From Candidatus Margulisiibacteriota bacterium (GTDB lineage Bacteria; Margulisbacteria; WOR-1; O2-12-FULL-45-9; XYB2-FULL-48-7): a DNA stretch of 64,000 nt. Under the pieces are notes generated by a model, which was not told the DNA's origin, did no database searches, and worked only from the letters and a program-made list of their open reading frames with translations. Location: positions 62,001-126,000 of the forward strand of contig JBAZTH010000002.1 in NCBI GenBank assembly GCA_041661965.1, read 5' to 3'. The translations under genes and the position numbers were made by a program. Position 1 is the stretch's first letter, and every line of letters starts with the position of its first letter. Positions 8,295 to 15,263 of the stretch are shown one piece after another.

Positions 8295-9511
8295 TAGTAC
8301 ACCGACTCCCCATGCTGGGCGATATCCAACCCGACACTCTCCTCGTTGTCCTTGGCCCGGAGCGAAAACATCGTGTCAACGATCTTGGCCAACAGATAGG
8401 AAACGACAAATGAAAAACCGGCCACGACCACAACAGTAAATAATTGGACAAAAAACAAGTTCGGCCCGCCAAACAACAAGCCGTTCGCCCCGGCCGGGTT
8501 AAGAGCTTTTTGGGCGAAGATCCCAACTGCTAGGATCCCCCAGATTCCCCCGACCCCATGACAGGCAAAGACATCGAGCGACTCGTCAAAGCCGATCTTC
8601 ATTCGGAATATTATCACATAATACGAAAGAGCCGCCGCGATAACGCCGATCAGCAAGGCGGAAAGAGGACTAATGTAACCGGAAGCGGGAGTAACCGCCG
8701 CTAAACCAGCGATCGCGCCGGTTGAAAAACCAAGGACGCTTGGCCGCTTATGGCTCCAATTGATGATCATCCAGGTCAAGGCGGCCGCCGCGCCGGAAGC
8801 GGTTGTCGCGACTAAAGCTTGGGCCGCGACCGCGCCGGCCGAAAGGGCCGAGCCGCCGTTAAAGCCAAACCAACCAAACCAAAGAAGAAACGCTCCGAGG
8901 ACCGTCAGTGGAATGTTTGACGGCTCCATATTATCTTTACCATACCCTTTTCTTTTCCCGATCACCAGCGCGACCGCCAGAGCGGAAACTCCAGCGGTAA
9001 TGTGGACAACCGCGCCACCGGCAAAATCAAGCGCGCCAAGCACTCTCAACCAACCGCCGATCCCCCAGATCCAATGGGCGACCGGCGCGTAAATAAAGGT
9101 TGCCCAAAGAAGGGTAAAGACCAGGAAACCGGAGAAATTGATCCGTTCGACAAAGGCCCCGGTGATTAACGCCGGAGTAATGACCGCAAAAGCCATTTGG
9201 AAAGCCATAAACGCGAGATGAGGGACCCCAGGAGCATAGCCGGCATGAGGCGCCCCGCCGACTTTCATTAAACCTAGCCAATCCAAGCCACCGATCACTC
9301 CGCCATGATCGGGACCAAAAGCTAATGTGTAGCCAAAAAGGATCCATTGAACGGTTATCAGGGCAAGGATAACGACAGATAGCATGATCGTTGAGAGAAG
9401 GTTCTTTTTCCTAACCATCCCGCCGTAGAAAAAGCCGAGCGCCGGAGTCATCAGGATGACTAGGGCCGTTGAGATCAAAACCCAAGCGGTATCGCCACTG
9501 TTAATGTTCAT
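8294..9511 (-). CDS. amtB: Ammonium transporter
   Basis: 405 residues, polytopic inner-membrane channel of the Amt family. It shows DTAWVLISTALVILMTPAL at the N-terminus, GFFYGGMVRKKN, LDFAGGAVVHITAG (first pore histidine region) and DVFACHGVGGIWG (second pore histidine). Unlike the second copy it has no cleavable signal peptide. The predicted sigma-54 transcription start falls 1 nt before the ATG at 9511, and no Shine-Dalgarno is present, so the mRNA may be leaderless. Forms an operon with the following P-II gene. Confidence 0.95.
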   Translation of the reverse strand: MNINSGDTAWVLISTALVILMTPALGFFYGGMVRKKNLLSTIMLSVVILALITVQWILFGYTLAFGPDHGGVIGGLDWLGLMKVGGAPHAGYAPGVPHLAFMAFQMAFAVITPALITGAFVERINFSGFLVFTLLWATFIYAPVAHWIWGIGGWLRVLGALDFAGGAVVHITAGVSALAVALVIGKRKGYGKDNMEPSNIPLTVLGAFLLWFGWFGFNGGSALSAGAVAAQALVATTASGAAAALTWMIINWSHKRPSVLGFSTGAIAGLAAVTPASGYISPLSALLIGVIAAALSYYVIIFRMKIGFDESLDVFACHGVGGIWGILAVGIFAQKALNPAGANGLLFGGPNLFFVQLFTVVVVAGFSFVVSYLLAKIVDTMFSLRAKDNEESVGLDIAQHGESVY

Positions 9512-9522
9512 GGCAGGTTTAG

Positions 9523-9538
9523 AGCAATCTTACTGCCA
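9523..9538 (-). promoter_or_regulatory. Sigma-54 promoter of amtB-glnB
   Basis: Minus strand reads TGGC-N7-TTGCT with 10 bp between GG and GC. Counting 12 nt from the GC places +1 at about 9512, directly abutting the ATG at 9511. A palindromic upstream site is centred about 111 bp upstream. Confidence 0.8.
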
Positions 9539-9581
9539 AACCAGCCTTTAAAGTGTTTTTTCTTTTATAAAAGGGATAAAT

Positions 9582-9615
9582 CGGGAGGCCGGACCTTTCG
9601 AGCTCCGGCCTCCCG
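9582..9615. terminator. GC-rich perfect 12-bp hairpin after glnK
   Basis: CGGGAGGCCGGA and its exact complement flank a 10-nt loop. It lies just downstream of the second P-II gene, between the activator site and the sigma-54 promoter of amtB. The following T-tract on the minus strand is weak, so it may terminate inefficiently or be a dispersed palindromic repeat used as a terminator. Confidence 0.6.
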
Positions 9616-9629
9616 CTACATTTTTGTAG
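9616..9629. promoter_or_regulatory. Activator site (CTACA-N4-TGTAG) upstream of amtB-glnB
   Basis: CTACATTTTTGTAG has perfect 5-bp arms around TTTT. It is centred about 111 bp upstream of the predicted sigma-54 start of amtB and just downstream of the preceding P-II gene. Confidence 0.7.
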
Positions 9630-9631
9630 AT

Positions 9632-9970
9632 TTAAAGAACGGCTTCCCCTTTTTCTCCGGTCCGGATCCTAATTACTTCTTCGACCGGCGAAATAAAGAT
9701 CTTCCCGTCCCCGATACTGCCGGTTTTACAGACCTTGGTAATGATCGAGACCACTTCAGCCGCTTTTTTATCATCAACAACTGTCTCCAGTTTGACCTTG
9801 GGAAGGAATTCGACCCGGTATTCACCGACCCGCCATTCCAGGGTGATTCCCCGCTGGATCCCCCGCCCTTTGACCTCGGTGATCGTCATCCCGGAAAACC
9901 CCTTGGCATCGAGAGCCTCCCGCAATTCCTCAAGCTTTTCTGGTTTAATAATCGCTTCAACTTTTTTCAT
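9632..9970 (-). CDS. glnK: P-II nitrogen regulatory protein (second copy)
   Basis: 112 residues, starting at the ATG at 9970, which has a GGAGG site; a longer upstream frame starting at 10039 would overlap amtB and is not supported. It is nearly collinear with the first P-II (MKKVEAIIKPEKLEELREA, T-loop WRVGEYRVEFLPK) but has the standard C-terminus RTGEKGEAVL. It follows the second amtB by 10 bp and should regulate that channel. The symbol glnK is assigned from the amtB linkage; sequence alone does not separate GlnB from GlnK here. Confidence 0.93.
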   Translation of the reverse strand: MKKVEAIIKPEKLEELREALDAKGFSGMTITEVKGRGIQRGITLEWRVGEYRVEFLPKVKLETVVDDKKAAEVVSIITKVCKTGSIGDGKIFISPVEEVIRIRTGEKGEAVL

Positions 9971-9980
9971 GGCCCCCTCC

Positions 9981-11285
9981 TTACGCGGTCTCCGCGTGCT
10001 GTGAAATATCGAGCCCGACCAACTCTTCGTTACTGGCAACCCGGAGTCCCATGACCGCGTCGATCAGCTTCGCCAGGACGATCGTCACGACAAAGGCAAA
10101 GAGACCGGAAGCGGCTACCGCCAGGAACTGGGTCCAGACCAAACCGGGATTGCCGAGGAGCAGGCCGTCCGCGCCGGCCGGGTTGATCGCTTTGCTGGCA
10201 AAAATACCGGTCGCGATCGCTCCCCAGGCCCCGCCCATTCCATGACAGGCAAAAGCATCAAGCGACTCATCGATCCGCAGTTTCATGCGCAGCACTATCA
10301 TATAATAAGAAATGACCGCGGCAATCCCGCCGATGGCGATCGCCGAGAGCGGATCAACAAACCCGGAAGCCGGGGTAATTGCCACCAGTCCGACAACGGC
10401 ACCGGTCGCCACCCCTAAAACGCTGGGACGGCGATGGAACCAACTTAGCAGCATCCACACTACCGCCGCCGCCGCTGCCGCCGTATTGGTCACCACAAAA
10501 GCCGAAACCGCCAGACCGTTGGCCGCTAAGGCGGACCCGCCGTTAAAGCCAAACCAACCGAACCAGAGGAGGACGGCGCCGAGAACCACGATCGGGATAT
10601 TGCTCGGCTCCATGTTATCTTTGCCGTAGCCGATCCGTTTCCCAAGCACCAGCGCGATCGCCAGCGCGGAAAAACCAGCCGTCACGTGAACAACCGTCCC
10701 GCCGGCAAAATCCAACGCCCCCAGCATCCTTAGCCAACCGCCGACCCCCCAGACCCAATGAGCGACCGGATCGTAAACGATCGTCGCCCAAAGGAGGGAA
10801 AAGACCAGAAAAGAGGAGAACTTGATCCTTTCCACGAACGCACCGACAATTAAGGACGGGGTCACAATGGCGAAAGCCGCCTGGAAGATCATGAAAGCAA
10901 GGGCCGGGATCGTCGCGGCATAATCAATGTTCGGCAGCTGCCCTACGCCGATCAGCCCCAGCCAGTTCAAGCCGCCGATCAAGCCGCCGTTGGTTGGGCC
11001 GAAAGCCAAAGTATAACCGATAAGAACCCATTGCAAACTGATGACCATCAGGATGGCAAAACACATCATGATAGTCGATAAGATATTCTTTTTCCTGACC
11101 ATTCCGCCGTAAAAGAACCCAACCGCCGGGGTCATTAAAATAACTAAAGCGGCCGAGATCAAGACCCAGGCCGTGTCGCCGGCATTAATGACCGGAACAG
11201 CCGCCGCCACGCTCGCCGCTTCTTCGGCAAAAACAGGGATTACTCCAACCAGAAACAGAAACATTAAACCTAGCCATCGTTTCAT
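9981..11285 (-). CDS. amtB: Ammonium transporter (second copy)
   Basis: 434 residues, Amt family, close to the first copy through the whole channel core (FYGGMVRKKN, LDFAGGTVVHVTAG, DAFACHGMGGAWG). It differs by an N-terminal hydrophobic leader (MKRWLGLMFLFLVGVIPVFA) that looks like a cleavable signal peptide, as in E. coli AmtB. Start ATG at 11285 with a strong AAGGAGGAG site. It lies 79 bp downstream of the outer-membrane protein gene with no promoter seen between, so OMP-amtB-glnK is probably one sigma-54-driven operon. Confidence 0.95.
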   Translation of the reverse strand: MKRWLGLMFLFLVGVIPVFAEEAASVAAAVPVINAGDTAWVLISAALVILMTPAVGFFYGGMVRKKNILSTIMMCFAILMVISLQWVLIGYTLAFGPTNGGLIGGLNWLGLIGVGQLPNIDYAATIPALAFMIFQAAFAIVTPSLIVGAFVERIKFSSFLVFSLLWATIVYDPVAHWVWGVGGWLRMLGALDFAGGTVVHVTAGFSALAIALVLGKRIGYGKDNMEPSNIPIVVLGAVLLWFGWFGFNGGSALAANGLAVSAFVVTNTAAAAAAVVWMLLSWFHRRPSVLGVATGAVVGLVAITPASGFVDPLSAIAIGGIAAVISYYMIVLRMKLRIDESLDAFACHGMGGAWGAIATGIFASKAINPAGADGLLLGNPGLVWTQFLAVAASGLFAFVVTIVLAKLIDAVMGLRVASNEELVGLDISQHAETA

Positions 11286-11364
11286 TTGACTCTCCTCCTT
11301 CTTTGCGCGGCGCCCAGCTTAACCCACTCCTTGGTGCGAGTCAAGCCGGGTCAGCCTCACATTA

Positions 11365-12054
11365 TTAGAAATTGATATCCAGCTGGGTCGTGATCGTCGG
11401 CTTAGCATCATTATTATATTTACCGTAAGCAAAAAGCACCGCTGTATTGGCCGAGAACATATAAGAAAAACCGGCAAAGAGCGCGCCCAGGGCCGATTTT
11501 GTTCCCGCGTAGTCAACGCTCAACCAGAGCTTATCGGTCAACATCTTATCCCAGGTCAGGATCAATCCGGCATTATCCTTATTGCCGCTCGGATCAAGCA
11601 ACAATTTTTCATTGCCCATAAAATAACCGGCCGAGAGCCGACCGATCGGGAAAGTTTTCGCGACCACCCCGTAAAGGACGTTCTGATCGGTCACGTTCGT
11701 CTGAAGGCCGAATCCGAATCCGCCGACCGCGATCGCCGGCAGAGCGTCTTTCTCCTGTAACCCATATTTTAGGTTTAAGACCAAGGAGCTGGCCGGCACG
11801 GCCTGCGGTAAAAAGGCATCGACCCCGATCTCCAGGCCGGGCAAAAGCCCATAGGTCAGCCCAAGATCGGTCGGGAAAGAATATCCGCCGGAAGTCCTAT
11901 CTTCGACCGTAAAATAATCATCGATCCCAAAATGCCAGGTCCCCACCCCCTGGATATCGGTCGACGGGTTCCAGATCTGGGTCGTGGGAGTAGCGGCAGC
12001 GATCCCGGCCACAAACAGCAAAGCAACGGCAGCAATCAAAATCTTCTTTTTCAT
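11365..12054 (-). CDS. Small outer-membrane beta-barrel protein in the nitrogen operon
   Basis: 229 residues with a clear signal peptide (MKKKILIAAVALLFVAGIAA then ATPT). The mature part alternates polar and hydrophobic residues, is rich in Gly/Tyr/Phe and ends in phenylalanine (TQLDINF), as expected of an outer-membrane barrel of about 8-10 strands. No specific family was recognised. Being first in the amtB-glnK operon, under a sigma-54 promoter with two activator sites, it may be a nitrogen-limitation porin for ammonium or small amines. That role is inference from position only. Confidence 0.75.
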   Translation of the reverse strand: MKKKILIAAVALLFVAGIAAATPTTQIWNPSTDIQGVGTWHFGIDDYFTVEDRTSGGYSFPTDLGLTYGLLPGLEIGVDAFLPQAVPASSLVLNLKYGLQEKDALPAIAVGGFGFGLQTNVTDQNVLYGVVAKTFPIGRLSAGYFMGNEKLLLDPSGNKDNAGLILTWDKMLTDKLWLSVDYAGTKSALGALFAGFSYMFSANTAVLFAYGKYNNDAKPTITTQLDINF

Positions 12055-12079
12055 GATGTTTCCTCCTTGCCGTTAGTGA

Positions 12080-12095
12080 AGCAACTTTATTGCCT
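12080..12095 (-). promoter_or_regulatory. Sigma-54 promoter of the OMP-amtB-glnK operon
   Basis: Minus strand reads AGGC-N7-TTGCT, with the GG and GC separated by the required 10 bp; only the first T of TGGC is changed. Predicted +1 is about 12069, giving a 15-nt leader that contains AAGGAGG before the ATG at 12054. Two activator sites lie upstream. Confidence 0.75.
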
Positions 12096-12125
12096 GAAGG
12101 AAAAGAGGCAACCGCGAGGAGTAAT

Positions 12126-12139
12126 CTACGTTTTTGTAT
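12126..12139. promoter_or_regulatory. Activator site upstream of OMP-amtB-glnK (proximal)
   Basis: CTACG-TTTT-TGTAT, two mismatches to CTACA-N4-TGTAG, centred about 64 bp upstream of the predicted start of transcription. The second site lies exactly 20 bp away. Confidence 0.55.
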
Positions 12140-12145
12140 ATTGGT

Positions 12146-12159
12146 ATACTTTTTTGTAG
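12146..12159. promoter_or_regulatory. Activator site upstream of OMP-amtB-glnK (distal)
   Basis: ATACT-TTTT-TGTAG: one arm is perfect and the other degenerate. Its 20-bp centre-to-centre spacing from the proximal site repeats the spacing seen in the activator gene's own promoter, which supports both sites. Confidence 0.5.
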
Positions 12160-12167
12160 TTTTATCT

Positions 12168-12191
12168 AACCGCGCACTTAAGTGCGCGGTT
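12168..12191. terminator. Perfect 24-bp palindrome at the end of the activator gene
   Basis: A fully self-complementary 24-bp sequence centred on CTTAAG contains the activator stop codon. It separates the end of the activator gene from the regulatory region of the outer-membrane protein gene. No run of T follows on either strand, so it may act as a terminator stem without a U-tract. Confidence 0.5.
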
Positions 12192-13704
12192 CTTTAAGCG
12201 AGATCCTATATTTATCGAGCTTGTATCCAAGCATCCGCTCGGTCAAGCCAAGCGCCTTGGCGGCGGAGCGCTGGGTTTTAAAGCGCCGGAGAGCCTCCTC
12301 GATCTTCTGCTTTTCCAGCGAGGCGACAATCTCCGGCAGCGACGCACCCTGCGGACCGAGATCGTATTCTTTGCTCGCCGCCAGATTGGCCGGCAGTTCC
12401 TTCGGTGTGATGATCTCTTTCTGGGCAATAACCACCGCCCGCTCCACAATGTTTTCCAGCTCCCGGACGTTCCCCGGAAATTGATAGGCCATGAGCAGGT
12501 CCAGCGCCGCCCGATTGATCCCTTTGATCTTTTTCTTGTTCAACCTGGCAAACTTATCAATGAAGAAATCAACCAGTAGCGGGACATCTTCTTTTCTCTC
12601 CCGAAGCGGCGGCAAGATAATGGGAAAAACATTGATCCGATAAAAGAGATCCTCCCGGAATTTACCTTCTTTGACCATCGCCTCAAGGTTCCGATGGGTA
12701 GCGCAAATCACCCGAATATCGATTTTAACCGTCTGCGCGCCCCCTAATCTCTCAAATTCCCGCTCCTGCAGGACCCGTAGAAGCTTAACTTGGGTAGCAA
12801 TGGTCAGGTCCCCGATCTCGTCCAAAAAGATCGTCCCGCCGTTCGCCAATTCAAACCGGCCGCTCCGCCGCTCCATCGCTCCGGTAAAAGCCCCCCGTTC
12901 GTAGCCAAAAAGCTCCGACTCCAGGAGGTTCTCCGGCAAAGAAGCACAGGCGACTTTAATGAAAGGTTTCTCATGGCGGGGGCTGGCGTAATGGATCGCC
13001 GAAGCGACCAATTCTTTACCGGTCCCCGATTCACCGCCGAGCAGAACGGTCGCCGAACTATCGGCCACCTGGACCGCCCCTTCCAGAACCGCCTCCATAA
13101 CCGTAGAACTGTAGACGATATTGCCGAACTTATACTTCCCTTTAAGTTCCCTTTTCAGCTTGATGTTCTCGGACAAAATCACTTCTTTGTCCTTTTCCGC
13201 CAGTTCGCGCAATTTGACCGCTTGACCGACCATCGCGGCGATAATCGTCAGGACGCGGATATCTTCTTCGTAGGAAACGTTCCCCTTGAAAAGCCGATCG
13301 ACCGAGAGCGCGCCGATCACTTTATTGCCGACTTTAATGGGGACGCAAAGAAAGGCGAACTTTCTTTCCTTGAGGTTCCGTCGGGCTTGGGTGCGGTTCA
13401 AAAAGAGGGGTTCGGCTTCAATGTCCGGAATAACCATCGGCTGGCCGGTCGCCACGACCCGGCCGGTGATCCCCTCGCCGAGCTTGTAGCGGCCGCGTTC
13501 TTTCTCTTCCCGGGTCAAGCCGGAAGCGACCTCAATGCGCAATTCGCTGGTCGTCGGATCGACCAGCGTAATGGTGCCGCGCTGCATCTCAAGCGAATCG
13601 GCCAAGACCTTGAGGATCGAATCGAGGGTCTTTTCCAGGTCAAGAGAAGCAGCCAGGGCGGTGCTGACCTCAATCAAGGCTCCGACAAAAGTTTCTTGCA
13701 TCAC
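12178..13704 (-). CDS. Sigma-54-dependent activator, GAF-AAA+-Fis (NifA-like)
   Basis: 508 residues. An N-terminal GAF domain (about 20-175) replaces a receiver domain, as in NifA. The AAA+ domain has Walker A GGESGTGKE near 221-229, the sigma-54 contact loop GAFTGA near 268-274, Walker B FLDEIGDL near 290 and an arginine-finger region. A C-terminal Fis-type HTH (ALGLTERMLGYKLDKY) binds DNA. No nif genes are nearby, while three sigma-54 promoters of ammonium-assimilation genes are. I infer it is the local nitrogen activator and binds the CTACA-N4-TGTAG palindrome. Two such sites straddle its own -10 element, suggesting negative autoregulation. GAF in NifA proteins can bind 2-oxoglutarate; that is not shown here. 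Confidence 0.92.
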   Translation of the reverse strand: MMQETFVGALIEVSTALAASLDLEKTLDSILKVLADSLEMQRGTITLVDPTTSELRIEVASGLTREEKERGRYKLGEGITGRVVATGQPMVIPDIEAEPLFLNRTQARRNLKERKFAFLCVPIKVGNKVIGALSVDRLFKGNVSYEEDIRVLTIIAAMVGQAVKLRELAEKDKEVILSENIKLKRELKGKYKFGNIVYSSTVMEAVLEGAVQVADSSATVLLGGESGTGKELVASAIHYASPRHEKPFIKVACASLPENLLESELFGYERGAFTGAMERRSGRFELANGGTIFLDEIGDLTIATQVKLLRVLQEREFERLGGAQTVKIDIRVICATHRNLEAMVKEGKFREDLFYRINVFPIILPPLRERKEDVPLLVDFFIDKFARLNKKKIKGINRAALDLLMAYQFPGNVRELENIVERAVVIAQKEIITPKELPANLAASKEYDLGPQGASLPEIVASLEKQKIEEALRRFKTQRSAAKALGLTERMLGYKLDKYRISLKEPRT

Positions 13705-13714
13705 AAAACAACTC

Positions 13715-13728
13715 CTACAATATTGTAG
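13715..13728. promoter_or_regulatory. Operator (perfect CTACA-N4-TGTAG palindrome) in the activator promoter
   Basis: CTACAATATTGTAG is a perfect 14-bp palindrome immediately downstream of the -10 element, covering the expected start of transcription of the sigma-54 activator gene. It has the same core as the site upstream of glnN. Confidence 0.72.
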
Positions 13729-13758
13729 ATTATACTACATCTTTGTATAAGCTGTCAA
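13728..13758 (-). promoter_or_regulatory. Housekeeping promoter of the sigma-54 activator gene
   Basis: Minus strand carries a consensus TTGACA (13753-13758) and TATAAT (13728-13733) separated by 18 bp, followed by a ribosome site GTAGGAG before the ATG at 13704. It is bracketed by two activator-type palindromes, one in the spacer and one over +1, a repressor geometry. Confidence 0.8.
13735..13748. promoter_or_regulatory. Second operator in the activator promoter
   Basis: CTACA-TCTT-TGTAT, one arm mismatch, lies between the -35 and -10 elements, 20 bp from the perfect palindrome. Between the two sites the bases also satisfy TGT-N10-ACA (13724-13739), the classical NifA upstream-site pattern. 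Confidence 0.6.
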
Positions 13759-14666
13759 ATCCGGTCATATTTAGGCGCGCGCCCCTGGGCCGCCAGCAGA
13801 GCGTCGACCTCTTTTTCCAGTTCGATCATCCGGAGTTCGCGCCCGACCGCCAGCCCGTGGAATTCCTCCAGCTCTTGCATTTTCTCCTTGAGTTTTTGTT
13901 CGGCCTGAAAGCGCACCGTAATGTCCTGCGAAACCACAAAAATCCCGTCGGTCATCGGTTGAATGCTTAGCTCGTAATAACCCCGGCGCCCGTCCGGATA
14001 AACAAACTCGTTCTCCATTCGGTGCGGGACCCGCTCTTCCATGCAGCGCTTGAGCTGCTCGAACATTTCGGTCTTTTCAATGCCGGGATAGACCTCCATC
14101 ATCGTCTTGCCTATCAGCTCCTCTTTAGCGCGCTTTTCCTGTTCGGCAACGACATTATTGACGTATAAATAACGCCAATCAAAACCGATGATCTGAAAGC
14201 CTTCCATCATCGAATCAAGCGTGTTGCGGTAACGTTCTTCGGCCTTAAGCAATTTTTCTTCGGCTTTTTTAGACTCGGTAACATCGACCAGGGAAACAAA
14301 AAAACCGACTATCTTGCCTTCGGCATCTTTTCTTAGCAACCCGTTGACGATAACCGGCGGCATTTCGCCGCTTTTTTTTCTGATCTTGATTTCACGGTTC
14401 TTGACCTGGCCGTTGCTCAAAACTTCGTTCATTATTCCATTCGCCTCCGCCTCGCTCCCGATAAAATCGACAAAGCGGCGGCCGATTATTTCGTCTTTCG
14501 GGTAGCCGAGAAAATCGGAGGTTTCACGTCCGGCGTCGGTAATGACCCCGACCGGGCTGACATGAACGATCGGAATCGGCAGGAACCGCCAGATATCCTC
14601 CAAATAATCGCTGATCTGCAGCAACTCTTTTTCGGAGACGTTCATTTGTTTTTCGCTGTCGCTCAT
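13755..14666 (-). CDS. PAS-PAS sensory protein without output domain
   Basis: 303 residues from the ATG at 14666, which overlaps the upstream stop as TAATG with a GGTGGA site. Two PAS domains: about 20-130, ending FFVSLVDVTESKKAEEKL, and about 145-260, ending GIFVVSQDITVRFQAEQKL. A short coiled coil (KEKMQELEEF to EVDALLAAQG) closes the protein. There is no histidine kinase, GGDEF or HTH, so it must act through a partner. It is last in the nfnA-nfnB-nadE operon and ends just before the -35 of the sigma-54 activator, so it may feed redox or energy state into nitrogen control. That link is inference. Confidence 0.85.
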   Translation of the reverse strand: MSDSEKQMNVSEKELLQISDYLEDIWRFLPIPIVHVSPVGVITDAGRETSDFLGYPKDEIIGRRFVDFIGSEAEANGIMNEVLSNGQVKNREIKIRKKSGEMPPVIVNGLLRKDAEGKIVGFFVSLVDVTESKKAEEKLLKAEERYRNTLDSMMEGFQIIGFDWRYLYVNNVVAEQEKRAKEELIGKTMMEVYPGIEKTEMFEQLKRCMEERVPHRMENEFVYPDGRRGYYELSIQPMTDGIFVVSQDITVRFQAEQKLKEKMQELEEFHGLAVGRELRMIELEKEVDALLAAQGRAPKYDRI

Positions 14667-15262
14667 TAATTCCACCAAGCCTTAAATTCGTAATAATCCG
14701 CCCCGTTGTCCGGCGATTTGATCAATTCGCAATGGACCGCGCTACCGACGGAAAATTCCAGCACCCGCCGAAAATAGCCCTGAATATATTCTATCCCGCT
14801 TTTGGGCAGGACCAACCCCTTAACTTTGACGAGCGCGAATTTTTCCTCGCCGTGATAGGCGGTCTCCAATTCGCCGACCGTGTAATGTTTTTTCCAAATC
14901 GCCGGCGCCGATTCGATCATTGTCTTGGCAGAGGAAAAAAACTTGACCAGCCATTTCATTAAAAAGGAAAATTTCGGCGCGGTATAACCCATCTCCTGCA
15001 GTTCTTCTTTGGTCATATTAAAATTCTCGTCAATAACCAGCAGGGAAAGGATCCGCAAACCAAGCGGCAGCCAGACCAAAGGCTTGATCTTATCGTACTC
15101 AACCGGATAGCCAAGCTCGCTCAACCTCCGACCGACCCGCAACAGCCCCTCTTCCCCCCATTTTTTCTTAACGTACTCGGCGTCGGTCTGAAACGCCACT
15201 CCCCGGACCTCTCCCGGGTATTTTTTCATAATTTCGTCGGCGGCCTGTTGCGTTAGCGGCAT
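14666..15262 (-). CDS. Unrecognised protein with V4R-like C-terminus
   Basis: 198 residues from the ATG at 15262, one base after the nadE stop and with a GGAAG site; a longer frame upstream overlaps nadE. The N-terminal ~110 residues are mixed helical (KYPGEVRGVAFQTDAEYVKK). The C-terminal part (GIEYIQGYFRRVLEF to GADYYEFKAWW) has the layout of 4-vinyl-reductase/heme-NO-like sensor domains, which end in a G-x-x-YCEF-like strand. The cysteine of that motif is absent here. It overlaps the PAS gene by one base and is probably its partner in signalling. The family assignment is weak. Confidence 0.7.
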   Translation of the reverse strand: MPLTQQAADEIMKKYPGEVRGVAFQTDAEYVKKKWGEEGLLRVGRRLSELGYPVEYDKIKPLVWLPLGLRILSLLVIDENFNMTKEELQEMGYTAPKFSFLMKWLVKFFSSAKTMIESAPAIWKKHYTVGELETAYHGEEKFALVKVKGLVLPKSGIEYIQGYFRRVLEFSVGSAVHCELIKSPDNGADYYEFKAWWN

Positions 15263-15263
15263 A

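Noticed and set aside
12178..13704. Calling the activator NifA outright
   Set aside because: Domain order fits NifA, but there are no nif genes in the window and its candidate targets are ammonium-assimilation genes, so no symbol was given.
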